A stretch of DNA of 64,000 bases from Streptomyces griseosporeus (GCF_014656055.1 NZ_BNBR01000002.1:97700-161699); one strand, 5' to 3'; counted from the first letter of the stretch, positions 49,781-60,203 are shown. Notes: generated from the sequence alone by a model not told the origin. Translations and numbers: made by a program.

Positions 49781-51472
49781 TCACAGGTCGACCGGCAGCG
49801 TGGTGAAGCGTGTTGCGGAGATCCACCGTTGGCCGCCGTATACAGCAAGGGCCTCTATCAGTTCTGTCCGCTGTCTTTCCGTCATGGGGCCAAGGACACA
49901 GAGCGGGACGCGCGGGCGAGCTTTGACCGTGTCCGGCTGGGAATAAGGCCAGCCTGCCGGCCGGAGGATGGTCGGCCTGCCGGCGCCGGGCTCCGGGTCG
50001 ATGTGAATTCCGGTGTAACGGTAGGACGGTGTTCCCTGGATTTCCTCGATGCTGACGCGCTGGATCTGGCTCCACGCGATCTCTCGCCGTCCAGCGGCGC
50101 TGCCGGTTGTGATGCCCTGTTGATCGACTTGAAGAGTCCATGGGGATCGCGCTGTCCGCGTACCCGCGTATTTGCCGATCGCGAGCGTCCCGCTGAGAGC
50201 GCCGGCAGCGGACCCGAGTGCAACCAAGCCGCCGAGTGTGCCCCCCAAGGTCAGGATGGCCAGCCAGCCCTCCTGGCCGTCAGTGGCTCCAGGCGTGACG
50301 AGTCCTAAATGGAGCGGGAAGTAAATGCTGGCCACCGCGATCGCGGACGAAAGCAGAGCTGTGTACCAGTAAGCCATCGCGCGTGGTCTTGCCGCGTAGG
50401 TGATCAGTGGCTCTTGGCCGGTCCAGGACATGGCGAAGGACTCGTGTGGTGCGGTGGACGGCAGTTGAACCGTCGTCTTCACCAGCGATTGTGTTGTCCG
50501 GACGGCGCCACTGCCGGCTTCGTACACGGAGAGGGTCGCCCGGCGCGCGAGTGACGTCTTCATGGCGCGGGCCATTTCGGTCAGGAGGACGCTGCGTGGT
50601 TCGTGGCCCGCCGAAGATGTGCGCTCTTGTACGCGGTCGAGTTTTCGTAGCGCCCGGGCGAGGTCGGCGGCGCTCGGATACCGCTTGCCGGGGTCCTTCT
50701 GCAACAGGGTCAGTACGAGGTCGTCCCAGACGGGTGGGATGTTGCTCGACACCGAGCTGGGGACGGGGGGTTCCTGGGTGAGGTGCGCGGTCAGGTAACC
50801 CACCGTGTCGGGGGCCTGGAACGGCAGTCGGCCGGTGATCAGCTCGAAGAGCAGACACCCGAGGGCGTACAGGTCGCTGCGCGGTTCCGGGAGGCCGCGC
50901 GCCTGTTCCGGCGCCATGTAGGGGGGCGTGCCCGCGATGAAGCCGGTGGGGGTGAGGCGGTCCGGGGTCGCGTAGGGGTCGACCGCCCGCGCGATGCCGA
51001 AGTCGACGACCTTCACGGTTCCGGAAGGCGTGAGGAGGATGTTGGACGGTTTGATGTCCCGATGCATGATTCCGGCGTGGTGCGCGTCAGCAAGGGCGTC
51101 ACATATCTGCGCGCCCCATCTGGCGGCGTCCGGCAGGGTGACCGCACCTCGGCACAGCACCGCCTCCAGGCTCTCCCCTCGGACCAGCTCCATCACCAGG
51201 AACGGGGCCCGTTCGTTTCCCGCGCCCGTCTCGCCGAGGTCGTGGACGGTCACGATGTTGGGGTGCTGCAGGTGGGCGGTGATGCGTGCCTCTCGCAGAA
51301 ATCTGGCGCGTGCCTCACTGCCGCGGCTTCCGTCGCCGGCCAGCCGAGAGATCACCTTGACGGCGACGCGCCGCCTCAGCATTTCGTCCTCCGCCTCCCA
51401 TACTTGCCCCATTCCGCCCTCGCCGAGCGGCTGCACCAACCGGTAACGGCCTCCGAGGAGCTGGTTCCGCAC
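49781..51472 (-). CDS. Membrane-anchored Ser/Thr protein kinase with PH-like tail
   Basis: A 563-residue eukaryotic-type kinase. The catalytic domain (residues about 10-270) has GEGGMGQVW, the lysine K39 (VAVKVIS), HRDIKPSN and VDFG, then TPPYMAPEQA. After a linker there are two or three hydrophobic spans (YWYTALLSSAIAVASIYF and LAILTLGGTLGGLVALGSAAG) and a C-terminal beta-rich segment (WTLQVDQQGITTG...WSQIQRVSIEEIQG) that resembles a PH-like domain of membrane proteins. The GTG at 51472 has GGGGGAGG seven bases upstream. No signal input domain such as PASTA is present. Confidence 0.9.
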   Translation of the reverse strand: MRNQLLGGRYRLVQPLGEGGMGQVWEAEDEMLRRRVAVKVISRLAGDGSRGSEARARFLREARITAHLQHPNIVTVHDLGETGAGNERAPFLVMELVRGESLEAVLCRGAVTLPDAARWGAQICDALADAHHAGIMHRDIKPSNILLTPSGTVKVVDFGIARAVDPYATPDRLTPTGFIAGTPPYMAPEQARGLPEPRSDLYALGCLLFELITGRLPFQAPDTVGYLTAHLTQEPPVPSSVSSNIPPVWDDLVLTLLQKDPGKRYPSAADLARALRKLDRVQERTSSAGHEPRSVLLTEMARAMKTSLARRATLSVYEAGSGAVRTTQSLVKTTVQLPSTAPHESFAMSWTGQEPLITYAARPRAMAYWYTALLSSAIAVASIYFPLHLGLVTPGATDGQEGWLAILTLGGTLGGLVALGSAAGALSGTLAIGKYAGTRTARSPWTLQVDQQGITTGSAAGRREIAWSQIQRVSIEEIQGTPSYRYTGIHIDPEPGAGRPTILRPAGWPYSQPDTVKARPRVPLCVLGPMTERQRTELIEALAVYGGQRWISATRFTTLPVDL

Positions 51473-51852
51473 TGCTACGCCTCCCCCGTTTCGACTTCTG
51501 TCCTTACTCTGTTGGCACATCGGCGCGACGGGGATCATGGCGCGACCGGGACTGCGACACGCCCGTAAGCCCGAAATCCGCCCCGTCGCAGGGGACTTCG
51601 TCAAGAAGGATCCCCTGATCGGGATCGCCTATCCACCCTCGGCACGTCCCCGGATTTCGCGGGGAGCCGTCGGCTGCCGCCCTGTTGCTGGTCGTGGCCC
51701 GGGCCGGCCGGGACGCTGCGAGGCAGCCGGACACTGCGGCGAGCAAGGCCGCCCCTATGATCACTCCGCCCCAGCGTCCGCTGCGGCCGCACGCGCCTCC
51801 GAGACGACCGCGTCCCCCCTTCTCCGTCAGCCCGCCTCTCCAGGAGCACCCG
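51473..51852. other. Non-coding stretch between kinase and lipoprotein
   Basis: About 380 bases that probably hold the divergent promoters of the kinase and the lipoprotein gene. Open frames on the plus strand here are the upstream extension of the lipoprotein frame and have no ribosome site. No other feature is recognised. Confidence 0.4.
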
Positions 51853-52410
51853 TTGTTCTTCACCCCCTGCTCCGCCTCCTCCCGCGCAGCGTTGGCCGTC
51901 ATAGTCCTGCTGCCGGCCGCCTTCCTCGGGGCGTGCACCGCCCTCGGGGGCGACAGCTGCCAGGGCACTGAGGACGAGCTCAAGCGACTGGCCGCACAGC
52001 CGCTGCTCGACGCCGCCCCCGCGCACGCCGCGGCGCCGGCCAACTACCGCGGCCAGGGCGTGACCACCGCCTGCGACGACGACAGCAGCGGCAAGCCCTG
52101 GCTCCACGCGGACCGCATCTACGCCTTCCCGGGGACGCGCGCGGACGTCATCGCCCACTACACGAGAGCGGCGTCCGCGGCGGGCTGGCAGTACGAGCGC
52201 GACCCCTCCCCCATAGCCGCGCCGGACACCGTGGAGGGCGCCTGCTGGACCAGAACCGACAGCGGCCGGCACCTGCTGCTCGACGTGGACTTTCGCACCG
52301 ACGCCTACTCGCCCCGGCCCCAGGTGAGCGACGGCATCGCCTACGAAGTCTCCATCGGGAGCACGTCGGACGGCAGCGACGACGACGGAGAGGCCACCTG
52401 CTGGCACTGA
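51853..52410 (+). CDS. Lipoprotein of unknown function
   Basis: A 185-residue lipoprotein. The signal peptide (core ALAVIVLLPAAFLG) ends in the lipobox LGAC. I chose the TTG at 51853 because CAGGAG lies six bases upstream; earlier in-frame starts lead to a proline- and arginine-rich stretch. The mature part has VIAHYTRAASAAGWQYERD and several cysteines that could form disulfides (SCQGTEDEL, TTACDDD, EGACW, ATCWH). No family is recognised. It is divergent from the kinase. Confidence 0.7.
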   Translation: MFFTPCSASSRAALAVIVLLPAAFLGACTALGGDSCQGTEDELKRLAAQPLLDAAPAHAAAPANYRGQGVTTACDDDSSGKPWLHADRIYAFPGTRADVIAHYTRAASAAGWQYERDPSPIAAPDTVEGACWTRTDSGRHLLLDVDFRTDAYSPRPQVSDGIAYEVSIGSTSDGSDDDGEATCWH

Positions 52411-52429
52411 AGCCTGCCCGGCGACCCCT

Positions 52430-52441
52430 CCCCCCCCCCCC
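52430..52441. repeat. Twelve-base cytosine homopolymer
   Basis: A run of 12 C, 18 bases after the lipoprotein stop and six bases before the end of the convergent amine oxidase gene. It is the longest homopolymer noted here. It is outside coding sequence; its exact length may be uncertain in the assembly. Confidence 0.9.
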
Positions 52442-52447
52442 GGCGCT

Positions 52448-54478
52448 CTACGACCGGCTCGGTGCGCCGTGTACCTCCAGGGCGGCGCGTACGGCTGACT
52501 CCAGTGCTCCCTCGATCCACGCCGGCTTCACCGAGGTGTGGTCGCCCGCGAAGTGCAGGGGGCCCTCGGGGGCCGGAATGGACGGGAGCAGTTCCGTGTG
52601 CTGGCCGGGCAGGAGAACGGACGCCTCGCCGTAGGCGTAGGGGTCACGCAGCCAGCTCTGGGTGCGGCCGGCGCCGGTGTAGAAGACCTCGATCCGCTGG
52701 CCGTAGACCTCCTGCAGGCCGCACAGGGCGTGCGGGTAGCGGGCGTCGTCGTCGAGGGAGTCCCAGCGCAGGGCGTCGTCGGCCCAGCTGTAGGAGGCCA
52801 GGACCACTCCGCCCTCGCTGCCGGGTACCGGGTGGGAGGGGTGGTACATGAAGCGGTTGGCGTTGTCCGACACCGAGCCGCCGCCGATGACGTCGGCCGC
52901 TTCGGGCTGGTCGCGGGTGACGGCGCGGTTGGCGGCGTAGTGCACGCGCTGGCCGGGGGTGATGTGCCCGCGGGGGACGGAGGGGTGCGCGCCGAGCAGA
53001 CGGCCGTCGCCGGGGGTGCGGCCGGTGCGGTAGGCGTCGTACAGGCCGGGGTCGATGCGGTCGAGTTCCCGCTTCCAGTCGGACTCGTCGAACTCCCACC
53101 AGCGGCGGCTGAACTCCAGCAGCACCTTGGTCGCGCAGTCGTAGTGCAGTTCGGTGATCGCCCGGCGCTTGGTGTACGACATCAGCGGGCTGATCTGCAC
53201 GTGCCGCAGGCCGGAGAAGGGGACGGTGACGACGGCCGCGTCGGCGGTGAACTGTTCCCGGACAACCCGACCGTCCCGTCCCTCCGAGACGGTGTCCACC
53301 CATACGTGGGGTCCCTTGGCGTGGACGTGCGCGGTGTCGCGGCCGGCGCGGTCGGGATCGTAGTACTCGATCCGTGTGACCCGCCGGTCGAACCGCACGT
53401 CCTCGCGGACCTTTTCGAGCAGGGCGTCCGGCAGGACGGCCGTGCCGCCCTCCAGTTCCCAGAACGTCGTGTCCGGGCTGATCAGGGAGGAGCCGATGAA
53501 GCTGTGGACGAAGGACAGGGGCAGCCGTGAGGTGTAGTTCTCGACGGTGCCGATGAGGTCGACCGTCCGCTCGTCGAGGCCGGCGTGCTCGGTCAGGAAG
53601 CGGAACATCGACCAGTCGCCGAAGCGCTGGATCACCCTGGCCCAGCCCTGCACCCGTTCGGGCAGCGGCTTGTCGACGCGCTTGCCGTCCGGGCCGAGGG
53701 TGCTGAACTCGTCGCGCACCGGGTCGAGGGCCGAGCGCAGGATGGCGGCGGCCGGCGTGTCCCAGTGGGCGCGCGGGACGCCGAAGGAGCGGTTGATGCG
53801 CCGGGGTACGCGGGCGTAGTCGGCGCGTCGCATGCGGACGCCGTTGACGTGGATCCAGGTGTGGGCAGCGGGACGTCCGTCCGCGTCGACGTCGACGTAG
53901 TAGAACGGCCGCTTCTTCAGGCCCAGTTGGCCGATGAGGTCCATCACCAGCGGGTGGCTGCCGGGCAGTCGCATCGCGCCGGCCTCGGCGTACTGCCGGG
54001 GGTCGGCGAAGGGCTGCTCCGCCCGCTCGTGGCCGCCGCGGCGGAAGGTCTTGATGCGGCCGCCCGCCCGGTTGCCGTTGGCCTCCAGGACGGTCACGCG
54101 GTGTCCGGCCTGCCGCAGCAGCCAGGCCGTGACGAGGCCGGCCGGGCCCGCTCCGATGACGAGGACGTTCTTGGCGGCGCCTGTCCGGCGTCGTGGCAAG
54201 CCGTCCTTGAGGACGCGTCGGTAGCCGGGTACGAGGGGCCGGTCGGCGGAGTCGACGACGAGCAGGGCCCGTGCGACGGCGAGGCACCGGTCGAAGTCCG
54301 CGGCCCGCGCGCCGGAGGGGGCGGCCGGGGCGGGGGTCCGAGGGGGAGCCTGGGCAGGCAGGGCGGCCGCGCTGCCCGCGCCGAGGAGGGTGGCCGCGGC
54401 GGCGGTGCCGGCGGCGGTCGTGAGCGTGCGCCTGGTCAGACCGCCGTTGCCGGCGTCCACCTGGTGATCTTCGGTCAT
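52448..54478 (-). CDS. Tat-exported flavin monoamine/L-amino-acid oxidase
   Basis: A 676-residue flavoprotein. The twin arginines R16-R17 in [11 protein letters not shown] followed by an alanine-rich hydrophobic stretch mark a Tat signal. The FAD-binding Rossmann loop GAGPAGL begins at residue 109, followed by [16 protein letters not shown]. The C-terminal FAD segment is [22 protein letters not shown]. The relationship is to the L-glutamate oxidase and amino-acid oxidase group of Streptomyces, which produce hydrogen peroxide from amino acids outside the cell. The substrate cannot be assigned from sequence. It is convergent with the lipoprotein gene. Confidence 0.9.
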   Translation of the reverse strand: MTEDHQVDAGNGGLTRRTLTTAAGTAAAATLLGAGSAAALPAQAPPRTPAPAAPSGARAADFDRCLAVARALLVVDSADRPLVPGYRRVLKDGLPRRRTGAAKNVLVIGAGPAGLVTAWLLRQAGHRVTVLEANGNRAGGRIKTFRRGGHERAEQPFADPRQYAEAGAMRLPGSHPLVMDLIGQLGLKKRPFYYVDVDADGRPAAHTWIHVNGVRMRRADYARVPRRINRSFGVPRAHWDTPAAAILRSALDPVRDEFSTLGPDGKRVDKPLPERVQGWARVIQRFGDWSMFRFLTEHAGLDERTVDLIGTVENYTSRLPLSFVHSFIGSSLISPDTTFWELEGGTAVLPDALLEKVREDVRFDRRVTRIEYYDPDRAGRDTAHVHAKGPHVWVDTVSEGRDGRVVREQFTADAAVVTVPFSGLRHVQISPLMSYTKRRAITELHYDCATKVLLEFSRRWWEFDESDWKRELDRIDPGLYDAYRTGRTPGDGRLLGAHPSVPRGHITPGQRVHYAANRAVTRDQPEAADVIGGGSVSDNANRFMYHPSHPVPGSEGGVVLASYSWADDALRWDSLDDDARYPHALCGLQEVYGQRIEVFYTGAGRTQSWLRDPYAYGEASVLLPGQHTELLPSIPAPEGPLHFAGDHTSVKPAWIEGALESAVRAALEVHGAPSRS

Positions 54479-54711
54479 GGCGAACTTCTACTGGACCGCC
54501 GGGGCGGCACGCCCCGAGTCACGGGCGATGTGCCACGGACGAGCGAAGACCACCGGTCAAACCTGACCGGGCCGGGTGTGCGGGGGCACGGCCAGGTGGT
54601 CCGTTGCACCCGGTTACGGCGAAGGGATGAATCGCGCGCCGTTCCGCGCCTCGCGGGACGACTGGTCAGCACACTGCCCCCGTCGGATTCTGTGCGCGGA
54701 GGGGGAACAAG

Positions 54712-56730
54712 GTGGAACAGCGGCGTCCCGGGGTGGGTGCCCGAGCGCGGTACTGGTTCGACACGACCCTGGCGCGCGGAACCTCGGCCCTGGTCGGCTG
54801 GCTGGTGGTGGTCTGCCTGGCCCTCGTCGTCCCCGCGAGCGCCGTGCTGGTGTGGACGAATCCGCACGTCCCCGCCACCCTTCCCGGAAGGCTGGCGGAG
54901 GTCTGGCGACTGACCGGGGAGACGCTGCGTCTGGGCGGCAAAACCGGCCCGCCGTTACGGGTGCTGCTGTCGGTGCTGCTCGCCCTCGTCGCCCTGGTGT
55001 ACGTCTCGACCCTCGTCGGTCTCATCACGACCGGGCTGACCGAGCGGCTCATCGCCCTGCGCCGCGGGCGCTCCACGCTGCTGGAGCACGGCCACGTGGT
55101 GGTCCTGGGCTGGTCGGAGCAGGTGTTCACGGTGGTGGGGGAACTGGTCGCGGCCGGCGCCAACCAGCGGAAGTCGGCCGTGGCAGTCCTGGCCGACCGC
55201 GACAAGACGGCGATGGAGGAGGCTCTGGACAGCAAGGTGGGGCCCACCGGCCGGACCCGTCTGATCTGCCGCAGCGGTCCGTCGACCGACCCGGCCGTGC
55301 TGGCGCTGACCAGTCCGGGCACGGCGGATTCCGTGCTCGTGCTGCCGCCCGACGACGGGCGCGGAGACGCGGACGTGGTCAAGACCCTGCTGGCCCTGCG
55401 GGCGACGGCATCCGCCGACGGCGGCACCGCGCCCGTCGTGGCCGCGGTCCGGGACAGCCGCTACCTTCTGGCGGCCCGTCTGGCCGCGGGAGAGCGCGGC
55501 ATCGTCGTGGAGAGCGACACGGTCACCGCCCGGCTCATCGCCCAGGCCGCGCGCCGCCCGGGGCTGTCCCTCGTCCACCGTGAGCTCCTCGACTTCGCCG
55601 GGGACGAGTTCTACCCCACCTTCCACCCGTCGCTGGTCGGCCGGGACTTCGGCGATGTGCTTCTCTCCTACGGCAACGCATGCGCGGTCGGGCTGGTCCG
55701 TGACGGGGTGCCGTGGCTGAACCCCCCGGCGCGGACGGTGATCGAAGGGGACGACCGGATCATCGTCATCACCGCCGACGACGACACCGCCGAACTGGCC
55801 GACTGCGCACCCCTCGTGGAGGAGCGGCTCATCGCCGGCCCCCGGCCGCGGGAGACGCGGCCCGAGCGCCTGCTGGTGCTGGGATGGAACCGCCGCGCGC
55901 CGCTCATCCTCGGGGAATGGGGCCGCAACGCACCCCCCGGCTCCGTCGCCGACGTGCTCGCGGACGAGGACGAGACGACGGTGCCGGCGGTGTGCGACAC
56001 CGGCGACGCCGACTGGGCGTGCGTGCACCGCAGGGGCGACACGACCCACCCGGAGACGCTGTACGGCCTGGACATCGCCCTCTACGACAGCGTCATCGTG
56101 CTGAGCCGGGACCCACGGCCGGGCGAGGCCCCGGAGGAGTCGGACAACCGCACGCTCGTCACCCTGCTGGTGCTGCGCCACCTTGAGGAGCGCATCGGCC
56201 GGGAACTTCCGGTGGTCACCGAACTGACCGACGACAGCAACCGGCCTCTCGCACCGATCGGCCCCGGAGCCGACGTGATCATCAGCGGCAAGCTCATCGG
56301 GCTGCTGATGGCGCAGATCTCCCAGAACCGCCACCTGGCCGCGGTGTTCGACGAGCTGTTCTCGGCCGGCGGTACCCAGATCCACCTGCGCTCCGCCGCC
56401 GACTACGTACGGCTCGACCAGGAGGCGTCCTTCGCCACCGTCGTCGCCGCCGCGCGGGACCGGGGCGAGTGCGCCATCGGGTACCGCAGCCACGCCGACG
56501 CCGGCCGCGCCCCGGGCTACGGGCTGTACGTCAACCCGCCCAAGGCACACCGCCGACGCTGGATCGCCGGGGACGAGGTGGTGGTCGTCGCCGCCTCGGA
56601 GGATGCGAGCGGTGGCGTCCCGCGAAGTCGCGCGACGCCACAGGAACGGCACGAACGGGGTGAGAGTGACGGTGGAGGTCTCTTCGCCGGAGACGCGCAG
56701 GCCGGGGAGGACGCGGACCCCCACGCATGA
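54712..56730 (+). CDS. CASTOR/POLLUX-type ion-channel-like protein
   Basis: A 672-residue membrane protein. Residues about 20-110 contain two hydrophobic spans with a re-entrant segment, followed by two TrkA/RCK-like NAD-binding domains (VVVLGWSEQVFTVVGELV and LLVLGWNRRAPLILGEW) as in the CASTOR/POLLUX ion channels first described in plants. Bacterial homologues are presumed potassium or calcium channels, untested here. The GTG at 54712 follows GGGGGAACAAG. The end is low complexity. It is divergent from the flavin oxidase and convergent with the truncated MMPL gene. Confidence 0.85.
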   Translation: MEQRRPGVGARARYWFDTTLARGTSALVGWLVVVCLALVVPASAVLVWTNPHVPATLPGRLAEVWRLTGETLRLGGKTGPPLRVLLSVLLALVALVYVSTLVGLITTGLTERLIALRRGRSTLLEHGHVVVLGWSEQVFTVVGELVAAGANQRKSAVAVLADRDKTAMEEALDSKVGPTGRTRLICRSGPSTDPAVLALTSPGTADSVLVLPPDDGRGDADVVKTLLALRATASADGGTAPVVAAVRDSRYLLAARLAAGERGIVVESDTVTARLIAQAARRPGLSLVHRELLDFAGDEFYPTFHPSLVGRDFGDVLLSYGNACAVGLVRDGVPWLNPPARTVIEGDDRIIVITADDDTAELADCAPLVEERLIAGPRPRETRPERLLVLGWNRRAPLILGEWGRNAPPGSVADVLADEDETTVPAVCDTGDADWACVHRRGDTTHPETLYGLDIALYDSVIVLSRDPRPGEAPEESDNRTLVTLLVLRHLEERIGRELPVVTELTDDSNRPLAPIGPGADVIISGKLIGLLMAQISQNRHLAAVFDELFSAGGTQIHLRSAADYVRLDQEASFATVVAAARDRGECAIGYRSHADAGRAPGYGLYVNPPKAHRRRWIAGDEVVVVAASEDASGGVPRSRATPQERHERGESDGGGLFAGDAQAGEDADPHA

Positions 56731-56743
56731 GGGCTGACGGTGA

Positions 56744-58303
56744 TCACACGTATCCCGCGGGGAGTTCGTCCGTCGGCGTGCGTGCTTCCCGGATTCGCAG
56801 TCGCCGCAGCATTCTCGGTGCCCACCAGTTGGCCCGGCCCGCCAGGCGCATCGCCAGGGGCAGCAGCACCAGGCGGATCAAGGTCGCGTCGACGAGGATG
56901 GTCAGGGCGGTGCCGAGGCCGAGTTCCTTCAGGAAGACGACGCCTGAGCCGACGTACGAGAGGAACGACAGGGCCAGGATTCCGGCGGCCGCGGTGATGA
57001 GCGGGGCACTGCGGCGTATGCCCTCGCCGACGGCGCGCAGGGTGTCGCCGGTGCGGTCGTGTTCCTCCTTGATGCGGGCCAGCAGGAACACCTCGTAGTC
57101 CATCGACAGCCCGTAGGCGACGCAGAACATCAGCACGGGGATGCTCGGCTCGATCGACCCGGTCGGTGTGAAGCCGAGGGTGCCGGACAGGTGGCCGTCC
57201 TGGAAGACCCATACCAGGCAGCCGAACATCACCGACAGGCTGAGCAGGTTGAGGACGGTGGCCTTGAGGGGCAGCAGCACGCTGCTCGTCATCAGGAAGA
57301 GGATGGCGTAGGTGGCCGCCAGGACGATCCCGATCGCGTACGGCAGTCGCTCCAGCAGCGTCGCGCGGAAGTCGGTCGTCTCCCCGGGATAGCCGCCGAC
57401 GAGTGCGGGCGCCGGGGACGGGGTCTTCCGGATGCGGTCGACGAACGCGGGCACGTCGCCGTACATCGCCTGCTGGGTCGGTACGACGGCCAGCCGGACG
57501 CGTCCTGTCGGTGCCGTCAGCCGGTCCTGGCCCGGGGCGGCGCTGCGTTGCCCGTGCCGGTAGGCGCCGCTCGGCGCGTCCACCTGGTACACGCCGGGCA
57601 GGAGGGAGAGCGCGGCGGCGTAGGCGCGGGTGTCCGCGGAGCCGGCGAGGACGATGTGCACGGTGTCGGTCGGCTCCGCCGCGAACTCGCGGTGCACGAT
57701 CTCGGCGGCGGTGCGCGAGGACGTTCCCCGGGGCAGTACCCGTTCGTCGGGCAGTCCGAAGCGCAGCCCGAGCAGCGGCAGGGCCGCGACCAGCAACACG
57801 GTGAGGACACCGCCCCCGGCGAGCAGTGGCCGGCGCAGGGCGCGCAGCGCTGTGCGATGCCAGAAGCCCGACGCGGGTGCGGCGGGTCGTTCCACGTGCC
57901 GGCCCCAGCGGGCGAGCGCGGCGGGCAGGAAGAGCACCGCTCCCGCGACCGCGGTGAGCACGACCAGTACACCGGCGTACGCGAACGACCTGAGGAAGTA
58001 GAACGGGAACACGGCCAGGGAGCACAGCGACACCGCGACCGTGACTCCGCTGAAGACGACCGTGCGGCCCGCGGCCGCGGTCGCCCGCACGACCGCGTCG
58101 GGGTTCGTGTGCCCGGCGGCGCGCTCCTCGCGGTAGCGGTTGATGACGAAGAGCCCGTAGTCGACGCCGAGGCCGAGACCCAAGACCAGGGCGAGGTTCG
58201 CGGCGAACGTCGACACCTCCGTGAACTGCGCGAGCAACCGCAGGCCGGCCAGTGTCCCGAGGACCGACAGCAGGCCGGCCGCGACCGTCAGCAGGGCCGC
58301 CTT
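56744..58303 (-). pseudogene. MMPL-family transporter lacking its N-terminal third
   Basis: The open frame matches an MMPL (RND-type) exporter from the middle of the first transmembrane block onward: LGLGLGVDYGLFVINRYREE, the FSGVTVAVSL span, then the full second half with CVAYGLSMDYEVFLLARIKEEHD. Members of about 700 residues normally begin with some 200 residues that hold the first span and a large extracytoplasmic domain. Here the similarity starts abruptly at KAALLTVAAG (58303), and upstream DNA belongs to another gene. Without a start and first span it is probably inactive. It lies back to back with an equally truncated TetR gene. Confidence 0.8.
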
Positions 58304-58851
58304 TCGGCAGGTACGGCTACCGCCGGACCTCCATGGACCTCGTCGCCCAGGCGGCCGGCATGTCACGTCCTGCCGTCTACCAGTACTTCAAGAACAAGCA
58401 GGAAGTGTTCCGAGCCGTCGCGGAACACGTCGCCGCCCAGGTGACCGCGGCCGCGCGTGAGGCGGGCGAGAAGGCGCGGGCGCTGCCGGCCGAAGAGCGG
58501 CTGTACCGCGGCCTGGCCGTGAAACTGGACGTGCTCGCAGAATCCGTCGGGGCCGGGTCCCATGCCGAACTGTTCCGCGAAGCCGCGGACATCGCCGCGG
58601 ACACCGTCCAGGCCTTCGAAGAGGCCTACCGCGCCGTCATCGAGGACGTCCTCCAGGACTGCGCCGACGTACTCGGCCTCCGCGACTCGGCGTTGTCCGT
58701 CCGCGCTACCGCAGACCTCCTGTGTGACGCCCTCGCGGGCATCGCGCAAGCCCGCCAGGTGGCGGAGGTGAAGCACGCGCGTCTGCGTCACCTGGCTCAG
58801 CTCACCGTCCGTGGCTTCACCCGCACTCCCGAGGATGCGCCCCCGTGCTGA
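58303..58851 (+). pseudogene. TetR-family regulator missing its first helix
   Basis: The frame begins inside a TetR helix-turn-helix (FGRYGYRRTSMDLVAQAAGMSRPAVYQYFKNK), where intact proteins have a further 20-25 residues with helix 1 and a start codon. The ligand-binding part (LPAEERLYRGLAVKL through HLAQLTVRGF) is complete. The sequence before FGRYG is the shadow of the neighbouring MMPL gene. TetR and MMPL genes usually stand back to back with an intergenic promoter, and here that promoter and both N-termini are missing. An internal ATG at MDLVA cannot give DNA binding. It is probably inactive. Confidence 0.8.
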
Positions 58852-59168
58852 CCGTGCTTCTGAGCTTCCTGACCGGAATCTTCGCCGCGAACGCCACCCC
58901 GCACTTCATCAAGGGCATCACCAAGGAACGGTTCCCCACCCCCTTCGGCGACGGCCCCCTGGTCAACGTGATCGCGGGCTGGGCGATGTACGTCATCGCC
59001 GTGCTCCTCGCCGTGGCGGCCCGTGCGACCGAGCACCCGGTGCCCGCCTTCACCGCTGCCGCTCTCGGCGTTCTCGCCATGGGCGTCTTCCACGCGACCA
59101 TCGGAGCTTTCGGCCGGGGCCGCACACCTCTGGCCGCCGCAGAGGCAACGCCGAGGTCCCGTTCCTGA
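58845..59168 (+). CDS. Small membrane protein, 107 aa
   Basis: A 107-residue protein starting at a GTG inside the last codons of the TetR frame. It has three hydrophobic spans (about 2-16, 44-60, 66-88) with a polar loop FIKGITKERFPTPFGDGPLVN. The overlap implies that it was translated with the TetR gene in the original arrangement, so it may lack a promoter now. No family recognised. Confidence 0.65.
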   Translation: MLTVLLSFLTGIFAANATPHFIKGITKERFPTPFGDGPLVNVIAGWAMYVIAVLLAVAARATEHPVPAFTAAALGVLAMGVFHATIGAFGRGRTPLAAAEATPRSRS

Positions 59169-59203
59169 GCGGCCGGCCCCGGGCGCTTCAGGCGGCGATG
59201 CGG

Positions 59204-59605
59204 TCAGCCGGAGGCAGGGACGAAGACGTCGCCGGGGACGTCGTCCAGCACGAAGCCGTTGTCGAGGCGGACGCGGACCGTCACACGGAGCCTGCGCTGC
59301 TGGAAGGCGGCCCACTCCGGCTCCAGCGAGGAGACCTCGTCCTCCAGCCGCTTCCGGCTCTCGGGCGGCATCTGGTGCCCGTAGTCGTCGAGCAGAGACT
59401 TCAGCCGCACGTACTCGCGCACCATCGGCGGCTCCGCCTGGTCCTCGTACACCCGGTCCACGGTGCCTTCGAGGCCCGCCGCCAGCGCCAGAGAGCCGGC
59501 CACGGCCTCCTTCTCGGCAGGCGCGCCCTCGGCGAGGGTGACCGAGCCGGACAGTACGAGGTCCGCCCCCAGCCTCACGCGGTGGCCCGCCACGAGCATC
59601 GTCAT
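59204..59605 (-). CDS. Hypothetical protein, 133 aa
   Basis: A 133-residue acidic protein. The central part is helical (REYVRLKSLLDDYGHQMPPESRKRLEDEVSSLE) and the ends are beta-like (MLVAGHRVRLGADLVLSGSVTL; LRVTVRVRLDNGFVLDDVPGDVF). No family is recognised. The ATG has GGACCGATG upstream. It stands between two plus-strand genes and has no linked partner. Confidence 0.7.
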   Translation of the reverse strand: MTMLVAGHRVRLGADLVLSGSVTLAEGAPAEKEAVAGSLALAAGLEGTVDRVYEDQAEPPMVREYVRLKSLLDDYGHQMPPESRKRLEDEVSSLEPEWAAFQQRRLRVTVRVRLDNGFVLDDVPGDVFVPASG

Positions 59606-59756
59606 CGGTCCTTCGAACTCCTCGGTCGGTCGGGCCTCCAGGGTAGTGCGGGCGGCCCGCCTTTCCGTTGACAGGCATCCGCACCGGTGGATCTAATGCG
59701 CACGCGAAGCACCCGGGCCCCTTCGGTCCGGTCACCGAAGAGGAAGGGGCGAGGTC

Positions 59757-60203
59757 GTGGGCCTGCACGCCGGCGTGCCGGACGACGCACCGGACGGGAT
59801 CGCGGAGCTGTACGAGCGGGATCGCGCCTGCCGGAGCCTGGGCATCGCCCTGGAGGAGGTCACCCCGGGCCGGGCGCTCATGCGCATGCGGGTGCGTGAG
59901 GACATGGTGAACGGGCACGGCATGGCCCACGGCGGGTTCCTCTTCCTCTTCGCCGACGCGGCGTTCGCCTACGCCTGCAACGGCTACGGACCGGTCACCG
60001 TCGCGCAGTCCGCCCAGGTCACCTTCCTGCGGCCGGCCGCGGTGGACGACGAGCTGATCGCCGAGGCCGTGGAACGGACGCGCTCTGGACGCAACGGGAT
60101 CTACGACGTGACGGTCCGCCGTACGGACGGCACCGTGATCGCGGAGTTCCGCGGGCAGAGCGTGATGCTCTCCGGAGGGGCACAGGCGGCTCCGCGCGAC
60201 TGA
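59757..60203 (+). CDS. PaaI-type thioesterase
   Basis: A 148-residue hotdog-fold thioesterase. The motif NGHGMAHGGFLFLFADAAFAYACN (residues about 51-72) is the core of the PaaI family, which hydrolyses phenylacetyl-CoA or related acyl-CoA. It is therefore likely a CoA thioesterase. The GTG at 59757 follows AAGGGGCGAGGTC. It is convergent with an operon that holds two PaaK-like adenylating enzymes, so a linked role with aromatic acyl-CoA is conceivable. Confidence 0.9.
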   Translation: MGLHAGVPDDAPDGIAELYERDRACRSLGIALEEVTPGRALMRMRVREDMVNGHGMAHGGFLFLFADAAFAYACNGYGPVTVAQSAQVTFLRPAAVDDELIAEAVERTRSGRNGIYDVTVRRTDGTVIAEFRGQSVMLSGGAQAAPRD

